This document shows, one piece after another, positions 53,207 through 63,690 of a stretch of 64,000 nt of DNA (position 1 is its first letter; the number at the start of each line of letters is the position of its first letter). The stretch is from Methylobacterium sp. J-048 (GTDB taxonomy: Bacteria > Pseudomonadota > Alphaproteobacteria > Rhizobiales > Beijerinckiaceae): assembly GCF_022829515.1 (NCBI RefSeq), contig NZ_JAKSYL010000287.1, positions 124,001 to 188,000 of the forward strand, written 5' to 3'. Below the pieces are notes generated by a model. That model was not told the DNA's origin and ran no database searches. It saw nothing but the letters and a program-made list of their open reading frames with translations. Made by a program: the position numbers and the translations under genes.

Positions 53207-54727
53207 CTACTGCCCGCGCTTGGCCTGCGCGGCGAACCGCACCGCCTCCTCGGCGGCCCGGAACAGCGCCTTGGCCTTGTTGACGCATTCCTGTTGCTCG
53301 GAGGCCGGGTCGGAATCGTAGACGATGCCGGCGCCGGCTTGGACGTGCATCCGCCCGTCCTTCACGACCGCGGTGCGCAGGACGATGCAGGTGTCCATCT
53401 CGCCGCGCGCACCGAAATAGCCGATGCAGCCGGCGTAAGGCCCGCGCTTCTCGTGCTCTAGCTCGTCGATGATCTCCATGGCCCGCACCTTTGGGGCGCC
53501 GGAGACCGTGCCGGCCGGGAAGCCGGCCGCCAGGGCGTCCAGGGGATCGTGGCGCGGGTCGAGGTCGCCCTCGACGTTCGACACGATGTGCATCACCTGG
53601 CTGTAGCGCTCGATGAAGAACGAATCGGTCACCCGCACGGTGCCGATCTTCGAGACCCGGCCGGCATCGTTGCGGCCGAGGTCGAGCAGCATCAGGTGCT
53701 CCGCGCGCTCCTTCGGATCGGCCAAGAGCTCTGCCGCCAGGGCCACGTCCTCGGCCGGGGTCGCGCCCCGGCGCCGGGTTCCGGCGATCGGGCGCACCGT
53801 GACGGTACCCTCGCGCACCCGCACCAGGATTTCCGGCGACGAACAGACGATCTGGAACGCCTCGAAATCGAGGTAGCACAGGAACGGCGCCGGGTTGGTC
53901 CGCCGGAGCGACCGGTAGAGGCTGAAGGCCGGGAGCGTGAACGGCGCCGAGAAGCGCTGGGACAGCACCACCTGGAACACGTCGCCCGCGACGATGTACT
54001 CCTTGGCCCGCGCCACCATGGTGGCGAAAGCCTCCGGCGTGGTGTTCGAGACCGGCTCGGGATGCGCCACCGTGGAGAGGTCGACCCGGGCGTCGACCGG
54101 CAGCGGTCCCTCCAGGGCTTCCGCCACCCGGTCCATACGCAGAAGTGCGGCCTCGTAGGCGGCGCGGGCCGTCACGCCGGGCACCGGACGGACGGGTGAG
54201 ATGACGGTGATCTGGTCGCGGATCGAATCGAACACCACCATCACCCGCGGGCGGAGCAGGATCGCGTCCGGGACGCCCAGCGGGTCGGGGTTCGGCTCGG
54301 GCAGCCGCTCCATGGCGCGGACCATGTCGTAGCCGAGATAGCCGAACAGGCCGGCGGCCATCGGGGGCAGGTCCGGGCCGTCGGATTCGCCGATTGCGCT
54401 CTCGGCGATCAGCGCCCGGAGGCTGGCAAGCGGCGCCCGATCGTCCGGTTCGAACGCGTCGAGATCGTTGCCGCGGGCGATGGCGGGGGCGCCGTCGCGG
54501 CAGCGCCAGATCAGGTCCGGATCAAGCCCGATCATCGAGTAGCGGCCGCGGACCGCGCCGCCCTCTACCGATTCGAGCAGGAAGGCCGGCCCGGCGTGGC
54601 GGGCGCGCAGCTTGAGGAACGCCGCCACCGGCGTCTCCAGGTCGGCCACGAGGCTCAGTTCGACGAGGCTCGGTCGCCCGGCCTCGTAGCGTCCGGCGAA
54701 GGCCGCGTAGTCGTGCGCCTCGGCCAT
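53207..54727 (-). CDS. trpE: Anthranilate synthase component I TrpE
   Basis: This 506-residue enzyme makes anthranilate from chorismate and ammonia. The N-terminal half has LLESVEGGAVRGRYSMIG with the tryptophan feedback site (LLES type), and the C-terminal chorismate-binding domain has PIAGTRRRGATPAED, LLDLGRNDAGRV and GTVSGAPKVRAMEIIDELE. ATG 54727 lies five bases after the ppiD stop; a TTG at 54736 would overlap it. No leader peptide with tandem tryptophans is seen, as ppiD lies immediately upstream. Confidence 0.95.
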   Translation of the reverse strand: MAEAHDYAAFAGRYEAGRPSLVELSLVADLETPVAAFLKLRARHAGPAFLLESVEGGAVRGRYSMIGLDPDLIWRCRDGAPAIARGNDLDAFEPDDRAPLASLRALIAESAIGESDGPDLPPMAAGLFGYLGYDMVRAMERLPEPNPDPLGVPDAILLRPRVMVVFDSIRDQITVISPVRPVPGVTARAAYEAALLRMDRVAEALEGPLPVDARVDLSTVAHPEPVSNTTPEAFATMVARAKEYIVAGDVFQVVLSQRFSAPFTLPAFSLYRSLRRTNPAPFLCYLDFEAFQIVCSSPEILVRVREGTVTVRPIAGTRRRGATPAEDVALAAELLADPKERAEHLMLLDLGRNDAGRVSKIGTVRVTDSFFIERYSQVMHIVSNVEGDLDPRHDPLDALAAGFPAGTVSGAPKVRAMEIIDELEHEKRGPYAGCIGYFGARGEMDTCIVLRTAVVKDGRMHVQAGAGIVYDSDPASEQQECVNKAKALFRAAEEAVRFAAQAKRGQ

Positions 54728-54732
54728 GGCCC

Positions 54733-56634
54733 TCAATACTCTCCGCCGATCGCACGGCGCAGGGCCGTCTGGTCGATCTTCACGCCGGCGTTCTTCTGGA
54801 CCTCCGAGATGTACTGGGACAGCACGTCGTCGGCCAGCGCGGCCTGGAAGTTCTTGGTGATGGTCTTGTCGGCCTGGGTATCGACCACGAAGGCCGGCAT
54901 CGTCGCGCTGGTCACCTTGAACACCGCCCGCGAATCGCCCGCCGCCGCGGTGCCGGCCTTACCGACCGGGGTGGCGAAGATCAGGTTCACGTCGTCGGCG
55001 GTCAGCATGTCCTTCGCCTGGTTGCGCGACAGATCCTGCGCCTCCTGGGTGTTGACGCCGGCCTCCTGGGCGACCGCCTCGATGGTCGCGCCGCCGTTGA
55101 GCTTGTCCACCAGCTCGCGGCCCTTGGCCTGGAGCCGCTTGGCGATCTCCGTGGCGGTCCAGCCGGCCTTCACGCCATCCCGGACCTCGTCCAGGGGCTT
55201 GTCGTGCGCGGCGTCGATGCCGGTCACGTCGTACCAGACGTAGCCGCCGGACTTGGTGCGCAGCGGCTCGTTGTCGCCGCCGATCTCGGCGCGGAATAGG
55301 GCCGGCAGGGTCGTGTCCGGATCGGGGATGTCGGCGACGCGCTGGCCGTCGGGACCCTTGCCCTGGGGATCCACCGCCTTGAGCGTCACGAGCTTGAGGC
55401 CACGCTCGGCCGCGATGTCGGCCAGCGGCTTGGCGCCGGCGCGCTGGTCCTCGATGGCGTCCCGGGTGGTCTCCATGGCGTCGCGGGCCCGGGTGAGCGC
55501 GAGGCTCTTGCGGATCTCGCCCTCGACCGCCTCGAACGGCTTGACGGTGCCGGGCTCGATCTTGGTGACGCGCAGCAGCACCGTGCCGAACCGGCCCTGG
55601 ACCGGCTGGCTGACACCGCCCTCGGGCAGCGCGAAGGCGGCATCGGCCACGACCGTGTCGAACAACTCAGCTTTGGTCAGCGTGCCGAGCGTCAGGTCGG
55701 TGCCGCCGGTGCTGCGCGCCTCGGCCACAGCTTCAAAGGTCTTCGCGCCATCCTCGATCGCCTTGCGGGCGGCGTCCGCGGAGGCCGCGTCCGGGAAAAC
55801 GACCTGCTGGATCGTGCGCTTCTCCGGGCTGCCGTAGCGGCCCTTGTTCAGCTCGTAGGCGGCCTTGGCATCCGCATCGGTGATCGCCTCTGGCTTGGCC
55901 ATCGCCTCCGGATCGACCACCAGCAGGGTGGCGGCGCGGAATTCCGGTGCCCGGAAGCCCGACTTGTTGGCCTCGTACCAGGTCTTCAGCTCGTCCTCGG
56001 TCGGGGCCGGGATCTCTCCGGCCACGGAGGGCGTCAGCATCAGGTAGGCGGCCGAGCGGCGCTCGGTGGCGTAGCGGTGGACCGCCTCGCGCATCGCCGC
56101 CGGCACGTGCAGGTCGGACGACACGGCCTCGGCGAGCTGCAGCCGCGCGATCACGGCGCGCTGCTCGCGCACGAACATCCCCTCGTTCAGGCCGGCCCGC
56201 TGCAAGGTCTGGTAGAACAGCTGCGACTCGAACTGCCCTTGCGCGTTCTGGAAGCTCTTCTCGTCGTGGATCGCCCGGATCACCGACGCGTCCGGCACGC
56301 CGAGACCGAGATCATGCGTCTTCTGGTCGAGGGCCGCCTCGGTGATCAGCTGCGACATCACCTGCCGGTCGAGGCCGAGCATACGCGCCTGATCGGGGGT
56401 GAGCGCGCGCTTCAGCTGCGCCTGATAGCGCTGCAGCTGGTTCTGGTAGGCCTGGCGCACCTGCTCGCCGGTGATCGGCGTGCTGCCCACCGTGGCGACG
56501 TTGTTGCTGGAGCCGCCGCGGAAGAACTCCTCCACGCCGAAGATGCCCACGCCCGCGATCAGCAGCGCGAAGATGATCGTCAAGACGATCTTGCCGAGCC
56601 AGTGCTGGCTGGCGTTGCGGATGCCCTGAAGCAT
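54733..56634 (-). CDS. ppiD: Periplasmic folding chaperone PpiD (SurA_N / parvulin type)
   Basis: This 633-residue protein is anchored by one N-terminal helix (IVLTIIFALLIAGVGIFGV, about 16-34), followed by a SurA_N-like chaperone region and a parvulin domain near residues 265-360. A long C-terminal chaperone part has another degenerate parvulin-like repeat. It assists folding of proteins leaving the Sec translocon. Position at the head of the trp-moa unit is typical for Hyphomicrobiales. It diverges from tpiA. Confidence 0.92.
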   Translation of the reverse strand: MLQGIRNASQHWLGKIVLTIIFALLIAGVGIFGVEEFFRGGSSNNVATVGSTPITGEQVRQAYQNQLQRYQAQLKRALTPDQARMLGLDRQVMSQLITEAALDQKTHDLGLGVPDASVIRAIHDEKSFQNAQGQFESQLFYQTLQRAGLNEGMFVREQRAVIARLQLAEAVSSDLHVPAAMREAVHRYATERRSAAYLMLTPSVAGEIPAPTEDELKTWYEANKSGFRAPEFRAATLLVVDPEAMAKPEAITDADAKAAYELNKGRYGSPEKRTIQQVVFPDAASADAARKAIEDGAKTFEAVAEARSTGGTDLTLGTLTKAELFDTVVADAAFALPEGGVSQPVQGRFGTVLLRVTKIEPGTVKPFEAVEGEIRKSLALTRARDAMETTRDAIEDQRAGAKPLADIAAERGLKLVTLKAVDPQGKGPDGQRVADIPDPDTTLPALFRAEIGGDNEPLRTKSGGYVWYDVTGIDAAHDKPLDEVRDGVKAGWTATEIAKRLQAKGRELVDKLNGGATIEAVAQEAGVNTQEAQDLSRNQAKDMLTADDVNLIFATPVGKAGTAAAGDSRAVFKVTSATMPAFVVDTQADKTITKNFQAALADDVLSQYISEVQKNAGVKIDQTALRRAIGGEY

Positions 56635-56830
56635 GATCTGTGATCGGATACCTTCGGCACCTGACCCGTCGCCGGGCCGATGCCATCCCTGAAAGGCGAC
56701 CGCGATAGACCATTCGCGCCCGCAGGCAAAGGCTCAGCCTTTCGGACGGTTTGCGCGCCCAAGCTCGCTCTGGTAGGCCGCGCCGACCCCGGAAAACCGA
56801 GGCGGCGCGGGGTCGAGGCGAGGGATAGGG

Positions 56831-57592
56831 ATGACGCAGACGGGGCGGAAGCCGCTTGTCGCCGGCAACTGGAAGATGAACGGAACGCGGGCATCGATCA
56901 AAGTGGTCGAGGCGATCCGCGACGGTCTCACGCCGGAACTCGCCGCCCGCGTCGACGTGCTGATCTGCCCGCCCGCGACCCTGATCGGCTCCTGCGTGGC
57001 AGCCACCGCCGGGTCGCCGATCGCCATCGGCGGCCAGAACCTCCACGCCCGTCCGAGCGGCGCCTTCACCGGCTCGATCTCGGCCGAGATGCTGGCCGAT
57101 CTCGGCGCCCAATACGTGATCGTCGGCCATTCCGAGCGCCGGGCCTACCACCACGAGACCGATGACGGCGTCCACGCCAAGGCGCTCGGCGCTCGCCGCG
57201 CCGGCTTGAGCGGGATCATCTGCGTCGGCGAGACCATCGAGGAGCGCGAGCAGGGCCGCGCCCTCGACATCGTCCGCGCCCAGCTCGCCATCGGCCTGCC
57301 CAAGGGCGCCACCTCGGCCGACACGGTGATCGCCTACGAGCCGGTCTGGGCGATCGGTTCCGGCCGCACCCCGACGCCCCGCGACATCGCCGAGGTCCAC
57401 GCATCCTTGCGGGAGATGCTCGACAAGCTCGTCGGCGACGAGGCCCACCGGATCCGCATCCTCTACGGCGGCTCGGTGAAGCCCAGCAACGCCCGCGAGC
57501 TGATGGCGGTGGAGAATGTCGACGGCGCCCTGGTCGGCGGCGCGAGCCTCGTGGCCGAGGACTTCTTGGGGATCTGCGCCGCCTACGCGTGA
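56831..57592 (+). CDS. tpiA: Triosephosphate isomerase
   Basis: This 253-residue TIM barrel interconverts dihydroxyacetone phosphate and glyceraldehyde 3-phosphate. AGNWKMNG holds the catalytic lysine, VGHSERR the histidine, AYEPVWAIGSGRTPT the glutamate and loop 6, and LYGGSVKP the phosphate site. A clear GAGGGATAGGG ribosome site precedes the ATG. The usual downstream neighbour secG is separated from it by two genes here. Confidence 0.97.
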   Translation: MTQTGRKPLVAGNWKMNGTRASIKVVEAIRDGLTPELAARVDVLICPPATLIGSCVAATAGSPIAIGGQNLHARPSGAFTGSISAEMLADLGAQYVIVGHSERRAYHHETDDGVHAKALGARRAGLSGIICVGETIEEREQGRALDIVRAQLAIGLPKGATSADTVIAYEPVWAIGSGRTPTPRDIAEVHASLREMLDKLVGDEAHRIRILYGGSVKPSNARELMAVENVDGALVGGASLVAEDFLGICAAYA

Positions 57593-57668
57593 GGCGTCAG
57601 GGGTTCTCGGATCTGTCACACGATCCTGCTTTGAGGGTCGTGACGACATCCGACCAAGAAGCCCCGAC

Positions 57669-58580
57669 ATGACGATCGACCACGCCTCCGCGGATCCCAC
57701 GATGGTGGAGATGATCCGCCGCGAAATCCTCGACAGCTACGACGAGGAGATGGAACTCGGCTTCGAGGACGACCGCCTCGACAGCCTCGAAGGCGCCACC
57801 GAATCCGGCCTCGACCGCAGGCGGTACTTCCGTGAGCTCCTGCGCCTCCAGCACGAGCTGGTCCGGCTCCAGGATTGGGTCCAGCACAAGAAGCTGCGCG
57901 TCGTCGTCCTGTTCGAGGGGCGTGATTCGGCCGGCAAGGGCGGCGTGATCAAGCGGATCACCCAGCGCCTCAACCCGCGCGTCTGCCGGGTCGCCGCTCT
58001 GCCGGCGCCGAGCGAGCGCGAGCGCACGCAATGGTACTTCCAGCGCTACGTCACCCACCTGCCCGCGGGCGGCGAGATCGTGCTGTTCGACCGCTCCTGG
58101 TACAATCGGGCCGGCGTCGAGCGCGTCATGGGCTTCTGCTCGGAGGCCGACGTGGAGGAGTTCTTCCGCTCCGTGCCCGAGTTCGAGCGCATGCTGGTGC
58201 GCTCGGGCATCATCCTGCTGAAATACTGGTTCTCGATCACCGACGAGGAGCAGGCCCTGCGCTTCCACATGCGCATCGCCGACCCGCTGAAGCAGTGGAA
58301 GCTCTCGCCGATGGACGTCGAATCCCGCCGGCGCTGGGAGGATTACACCCGGGCCAAGGAGGATATGCTCGCCCGCACCCACATCCCCGAGGCGCCCTGG
58401 TGGGTGATCGAGGCTGTGGACAAGAAGCGCGCCCGCCTGAACTGCATCAGCCACCTGCTCGAGCAGATCCCCTACCAGGACGTCGAGCATCCGGCGGTCC
58501 ATCTGCCCGAGCGCGTGCGCCATGCGGATTACATCCGCACGCCGACCCCGCCGGAGATGCTCGTTCCCGCGCGCTACTGA
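57669..58580 (+). CDS. ppk2: Polyphosphate kinase 2
   Basis: This 303-residue P-loop kinase transfers phosphate between polyphosphate and nucleoside diphosphates. Walker A FEGRDSAGKGG is at 83-93; FDRSWYNRAGVERVMGF is the Walker B/lid region characteristic of the PPK2 family. The single kinase domain and length suggest class I (nucleoside diphosphate phosphorylation). ATG 57669 is 76 bases after tpiA. It sits between tpiA and secG, genes that are usually close together in this order. Confidence 0.93.
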   Translation: MTIDHASADPTMVEMIRREILDSYDEEMELGFEDDRLDSLEGATESGLDRRRYFRELLRLQHELVRLQDWVQHKKLRVVVLFEGRDSAGKGGVIKRITQRLNPRVCRVAALPAPSERERTQWYFQRYVTHLPAGGEIVLFDRSWYNRAGVERVMGFCSEADVEEFFRSVPEFERMLVRSGIILLKYWFSITDEEQALRFHMRIADPLKQWKLSPMDVESRRRWEDYTRAKEDMLARTHIPEAPWWVIEAVDKKRARLNCISHLLEQIPYQDVEHPAVHLPERVRHADYIRTPTPPEMLVPARY

Positions 58581-58596
58581 GCGCGCTCACGGCACG

Positions 58597-59055
58597 TCAG
58601 AGCTTGAACGCCTGACGCGCCATCAGCCGCCAACGGCCGCCATCCCGGCGCCACACCTGCAGCACCCCGATATGGACCGGGGAAGTCTTGCCGCCCGCGA
58701 CGGTTTCCCCGGTGAAGACGTGCCGGACGATCGCGTCCTCGCCGATCACCGAGGCCGAGCGGTCCGACAGGGTGATGCTGGGGAAGCGCGAGGCGCCGCT
58801 GGTCAGCGCCCCAACGAAGGCCGCCTTGTCCTGTATCACGCCGCTCGAATGGCCGTAGCTCAAGCCGTCGAGGGTGAGGGCGTCGAGGGCGGTACCGTCC
58901 GCCGCGAGCAAGGCCTTGGTCAGGGCATCCACCGCCGCCTCGACCTCGGCGGTTTGCGCCGGGTCGGTCGGGCCGGCGGCGATCCCGGGTCCTGCGTGTA
59001 TCAGGATCGGCGCGGCCAACGCGGCGGCGAGCGTCGTACGGCGTGAGATGGTCAT
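58597..59055 (-). CDS. DUF4440/NTF2-like secreted protein
   Basis: This 152-residue product has a Tat-like signal (MTISRRTTLAAALAAPILIHAGPGIA) and one NTF2-like cone domain: VDALTKALLAADGTALDALTLDGLSYGHSSGVIQDKAAFV and HIGVLQVWRRDGGRWRLMARQAF. Proteins of this fold bind small ligands or act as accessory domains; no catalytic residue is evident. It converges on ppk2 and diverges from secG. Confidence 0.82.
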   Translation of the reverse strand: MTISRRTTLAAALAAPILIHAGPGIAAGPTDPAQTAEVEAAVDALTKALLAADGTALDALTLDGLSYGHSSGVIQDKAAFVGALTSGASRFPSITLSDRSASVIGEDAIVRHVFTGETVAGGKTSPVHIGVLQVWRRDGGRWRLMARQAFKL

Positions 59056-59313
59056 GGCGGGCCTCCCGGGCCGGGCAGCGCGTTATGCCAGCCGCCCTTC
59101 CGCCCGACAGAGCACGATGCAGACCCAGGTGCGAGGGGTGCGGGGAACAGCGGACGGCCGATCGTCAAGTTGGCGGCGGCCGGCGAGTGGTGTATGGCCG
59201 GCACAGATTTGCGACCGGCGCACCCAGTCGAACCGTTTGGGACCGCTCGCCCTGTGCCTGCCGCCGGACCCTCGGGACCGACGCGCGACGCCGAACCCGA
59301 TTCCGGAACACCG

Positions 59314-59715
59314 ATGCAGACCGTCCTGATCGTCGTCCACCTCATCATCGTGCTCGCGCTGATCGGCGTCGTGCTGCTGCAGCGCTCCGAGGGCGGCCTC
59401 GGTCTCGGCGGTGGCGGCGGTGGTGGCGTTGCGGGCTTCATGACCGGCCGCGGACAGGCCAACGCCCTGACGCGCGCGACCGCGATCCTGGCCGCCCTGT
59501 TCTTCGCCACCAGCATGCTGCTCGCCGTGATGTCGCACCGCACGGCGGCGCCGAAGTCGATCCTCGACACCGGCGCGTCGACGCCGGCCGGCCAGCCGGC
59601 CAAGCAGCCCACCGGCGCCGACAACCTGCTCGACACCCTGCGCCAGCAGCAGGACCGCGCGCCCGCCACCGCCCCGGCCCAGCCAGCCGTGCCCGAGGCG
59701 CCGGAGTCGCGCTGA
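59314..59715 (+). CDS. secG: Preprotein translocase subunit SecG
   Basis: This 133-residue subunit of the SecYEG channel has two transmembrane helices (about 2-20 and 51-70) joined by the SecG loop with LLQRSEGGLGLGGGGGGG and RATAILAALFF. The proline/alanine-rich tail is typical of alphaproteobacteria. ATG 59314 has GGAA five bases upstream; the longer frame to 59170 is rejected. Confidence 0.92.
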   Translation: MQTVLIVVHLIIVLALIGVVLLQRSEGGLGLGGGGGGGVAGFMTGRGQANALTRATAILAALFFATSMLLAVMSHRTAAPKSILDTGASTPAGQPAKQPTGADNLLDTLRQQQDRAPATAPAQPAVPEAPESR

Positions 59716-59949
59716 CCCGCGCCGGGCGCGCATGGTCGAAACGGATACCGGATCGGCACTGGGCGCGCGTGACATCCGGGTCCGTGAGCCGCAAGAGGAC
59801 AGGCGGCGGGGGAGCGCGGGCCGACGATTCGGCCTGACGCCGGTCCGCCCGGGCAGGCCTTTCCCGTGCCCGCCTGATCCCCAACCATTCCATCGCCGGC
59901 AGGCTTGCCGTTTGGCAAATGCCAGCGCCTTCTTTATGGACCGAGGCCC

Positions 59950-61578
<1,629 letters not shown>

Positions 61579-61636
61579 GACCGCGGCCGCGCGCCGCTGC
61601 TCGCTCCCTGGGCTTGAACCCTATATCGGTCGGATC

Positions 61637-62089
61637 GTGACCGAGATTCTGTTCTACCACATGCAGCGCCAGCCCCTGGAGAAGGTGCTGCCGAACCTCG
61701 TCGAGCGCTCGCTCGGCCGGGGCTGGCAGGCCGCGATCCAGGCGGCCACCGAGGAACGGCTGCAGGCCCTCGACGACCACCTCTGGACCTATTCCGACGA
61801 GAGTTTTCTGCCGCACGGCACCGACCGCGACCCCGATGCGGCCGGCCAGCCGGTGGTGCTGACGCTCCGCGACGTGAACCCCAACACCGCCTCGATCCGG
61901 TTCCTGGTCGAGGGCGCCGACCTGCCGCCGGACGCGGAGAGCTACGAGCGGATCTGCATCCTGTTCGACGGGACCGACCAGGACGCCCTGCTGCGCGCCC
62001 GCGAGCAGTGGCGCCAGGCCAAGGAGGCGGGCCATGCCGTCGCCTACTGGCAGCAGGACGATTCGGGCCGCTGGAACAAGAAGGCTTGA
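61637..62089 (+). CDS. holC: DNA polymerase III chi subunit HolC
   Basis: This 150-residue protein starts at GTG 61637 with EILFYHMQRQPLEKVLPNLVERS, and contains the HolC core DDHLWTYSDESFLPHG and RICILFDGTDQDALLRAREQWRQAK. It links the clamp loader to SSB. It is usually paired with pepA (leucyl aminopeptidase), which is missing here; instead a secreted S10 peptidase follows two bases after its stop. Confidence 0.92.
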   Translation: MTEILFYHMQRQPLEKVLPNLVERSLGRGWQAAIQAATEERLQALDDHLWTYSDESFLPHGTDRDPDAAGQPVVLTLRDVNPNTASIRFLVEGADLPPDAESYERICILFDGTDQDALLRAREQWRQAKEAGHAVAYWQQDDSGRWNKKA

Positions 62090-62091
62090 TC

Positions 62092-63675
62092 GTGCTCTTC
62101 AACACGCGTCTCGCGCACGCCGCGCTCGCCCTCACCGTCGCGCTGGCGGCGCCGCTGCCGGTCCACGCCCAGGCGGACCCGCATCACGGCGCCCAGCCGG
62201 AGGCCAAACCGGAGGCCAAAACGGCCCAGCGCGGGCCGGACGGAAAACGGCTGCCAGCGGATTCGACCACGCGACAGAGCATCAAGCTTCCGGATGGACG
62301 GACGCTCGATTTCACCGCCACGGCCGGCAGCCTGCCGCTGGTCGACGAGGCCGGAAAGCTCCAGGCCGAGATCGCCTATGTCGCCTACACGATGGCCCCG
62401 GAGGCCGGCCGCGAGCGGCCGGTCACCTTCGCGATCAACGGCGGCCCGGGCGCGGCTTCCGCCTATCTGAACCTCGGTGCGATCGGCCCCTGGCGGTTGC
62501 CTACGGGCGGCACCAGCATCAGCCCGTCGCAACCGGTGGCGCTGACGCCCAACGACGGCACCTGGCTCGACTTCACCGACCTCGTGTTCATCGATCCCGT
62601 CGGCACCGGCTACAGCCGGGCCAGCGACGGCAACGGCAAGACCTACTGGAGCATCGACAGTGACGCCTCGACGCTCGCCGCCGTCATCGCCCGCTACCTA
62701 CGGGTCAACGAGCGGATGGCGAGCCCGAAATTCTTCGTCGGCGAGAGCTACGGCGGCTTCCGCGGGCCCCTGATCACCGAGAAGCTGCAGGAAGAGATCG
62801 GGATCGGTCTGTCCGGGATGGTGCTGCTGTCCCCGGTGCTCGATTTCGGCTGGCTGGAGACCCCGCGGGCGAACCCGTGGGGCTACGTGCTGAAGCTGCC
62901 CTCCCTGGCGGCCGGCGCCCTGGAACGGGCCGGCACGATCCCGACCCCGGCGCTGCTCGGCGAGGCCGAGGCCTACGCGGCCGGTCCGTATCTGACCGAC
63001 CTGCTCAAGGGCCCGAGCGATGCCGCCGCCGTCGCCCGGATGACCGACAGGGTCGCGCCGCTCACCGGCTTCGATCCGGCCTTCGTCCGCGCCCAGGCCG
63101 CGCGCCTCTCGACCCGCAGCATCCAGCGCGAGATCGATCGCGCGGAGGGCCGCGTCACCAGTGCCTACGACACCGGCATCACCGGCTGGGACCCGAACCC
63201 GGATTCCGCGCAGCCGAGCTTCGAGGATCCGCAACTCACCGCGCTCCAGGCGCCGCTGACCAGCGCGATGATCGATCTCTACGCGCGCACGCTGAAATGG
63301 CCGGTGCCGAACCTGCGCTACGAGCTCCTGAGCAACGCCGTGAACCGCGGATGGAGCTGGGGCTCTGGCCGGCAGGCGCCGGAAGTGCTCTCGAACCTCA
63401 AGGGCGTGCTTGCGCTGGACGGCCAGCTTCGCGTGCTGGTCGCCCACGGCTTCACCGATCTGGTGACGCCGTACTACGCCTCGAAGCTGCTGCTCGCGCA
63501 GGTCCCGGCCTACAGCGCCGGACGCCTCAGCCTCGCGGTCTATCCCGGGGGGCACATGTTCTATTCGCGCGACGATTCCCGCGCCGCGTTCAAGCGGGAT
63601 GTCCAGCGGCTCTATCAGGACGCCCTCAAGGCTCGCGACGCCGGTTCGGTGGTCCCTGCGGGCGAACGCCCCTAA
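62092..63675 (+). CDS. Secreted S10-family serine carboxypeptidase
   Basis: This 527-residue protein has a signal peptide (HAALALTVALAAPLPVHAQ), a low-complexity linker rich in P, E and K, then an alpha/beta-hydrolase domain of peptidase family S10: NGGPGAASAYLNLGAIGP, FIDPVGTGYSRA, nucleophile S219 in GESYGG, the aspartate in GFTDLVTPY and the histidine in YPGGHMFY. It probably trims C-terminal residues of peptides outside the cytoplasm. GTG 62092 lies two bases after holC, so both are co-transcribed. Confidence 0.88.
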   Translation: MLFNTRLAHAALALTVALAAPLPVHAQADPHHGAQPEAKPEAKTAQRGPDGKRLPADSTTRQSIKLPDGRTLDFTATAGSLPLVDEAGKLQAEIAYVAYTMAPEAGRERPVTFAINGGPGAASAYLNLGAIGPWRLPTGGTSISPSQPVALTPNDGTWLDFTDLVFIDPVGTGYSRASDGNGKTYWSIDSDASTLAAVIARYLRVNERMASPKFFVGESYGGFRGPLITEKLQEEIGIGLSGMVLLSPVLDFGWLETPRANPWGYVLKLPSLAAGALERAGTIPTPALLGEAEAYAAGPYLTDLLKGPSDAAAVARMTDRVAPLTGFDPAFVRAQAARLSTRSIQREIDRAEGRVTSAYDTGITGWDPNPDSAQPSFEDPQLTALQAPLTSAMIDLYARTLKWPVPNLRYELLSNAVNRGWSWGSGRQAPEVLSNLKGVLALDGQLRVLVAHGFTDLVTPYYASKLLLAQVPAYSAGRLSLAVYPGGHMFYSRDDSRAAFKRDVQRLYQDALKARDAGSVVPAGERP

Positions 63676-63690
63676 GACGTGCCCTGACGG

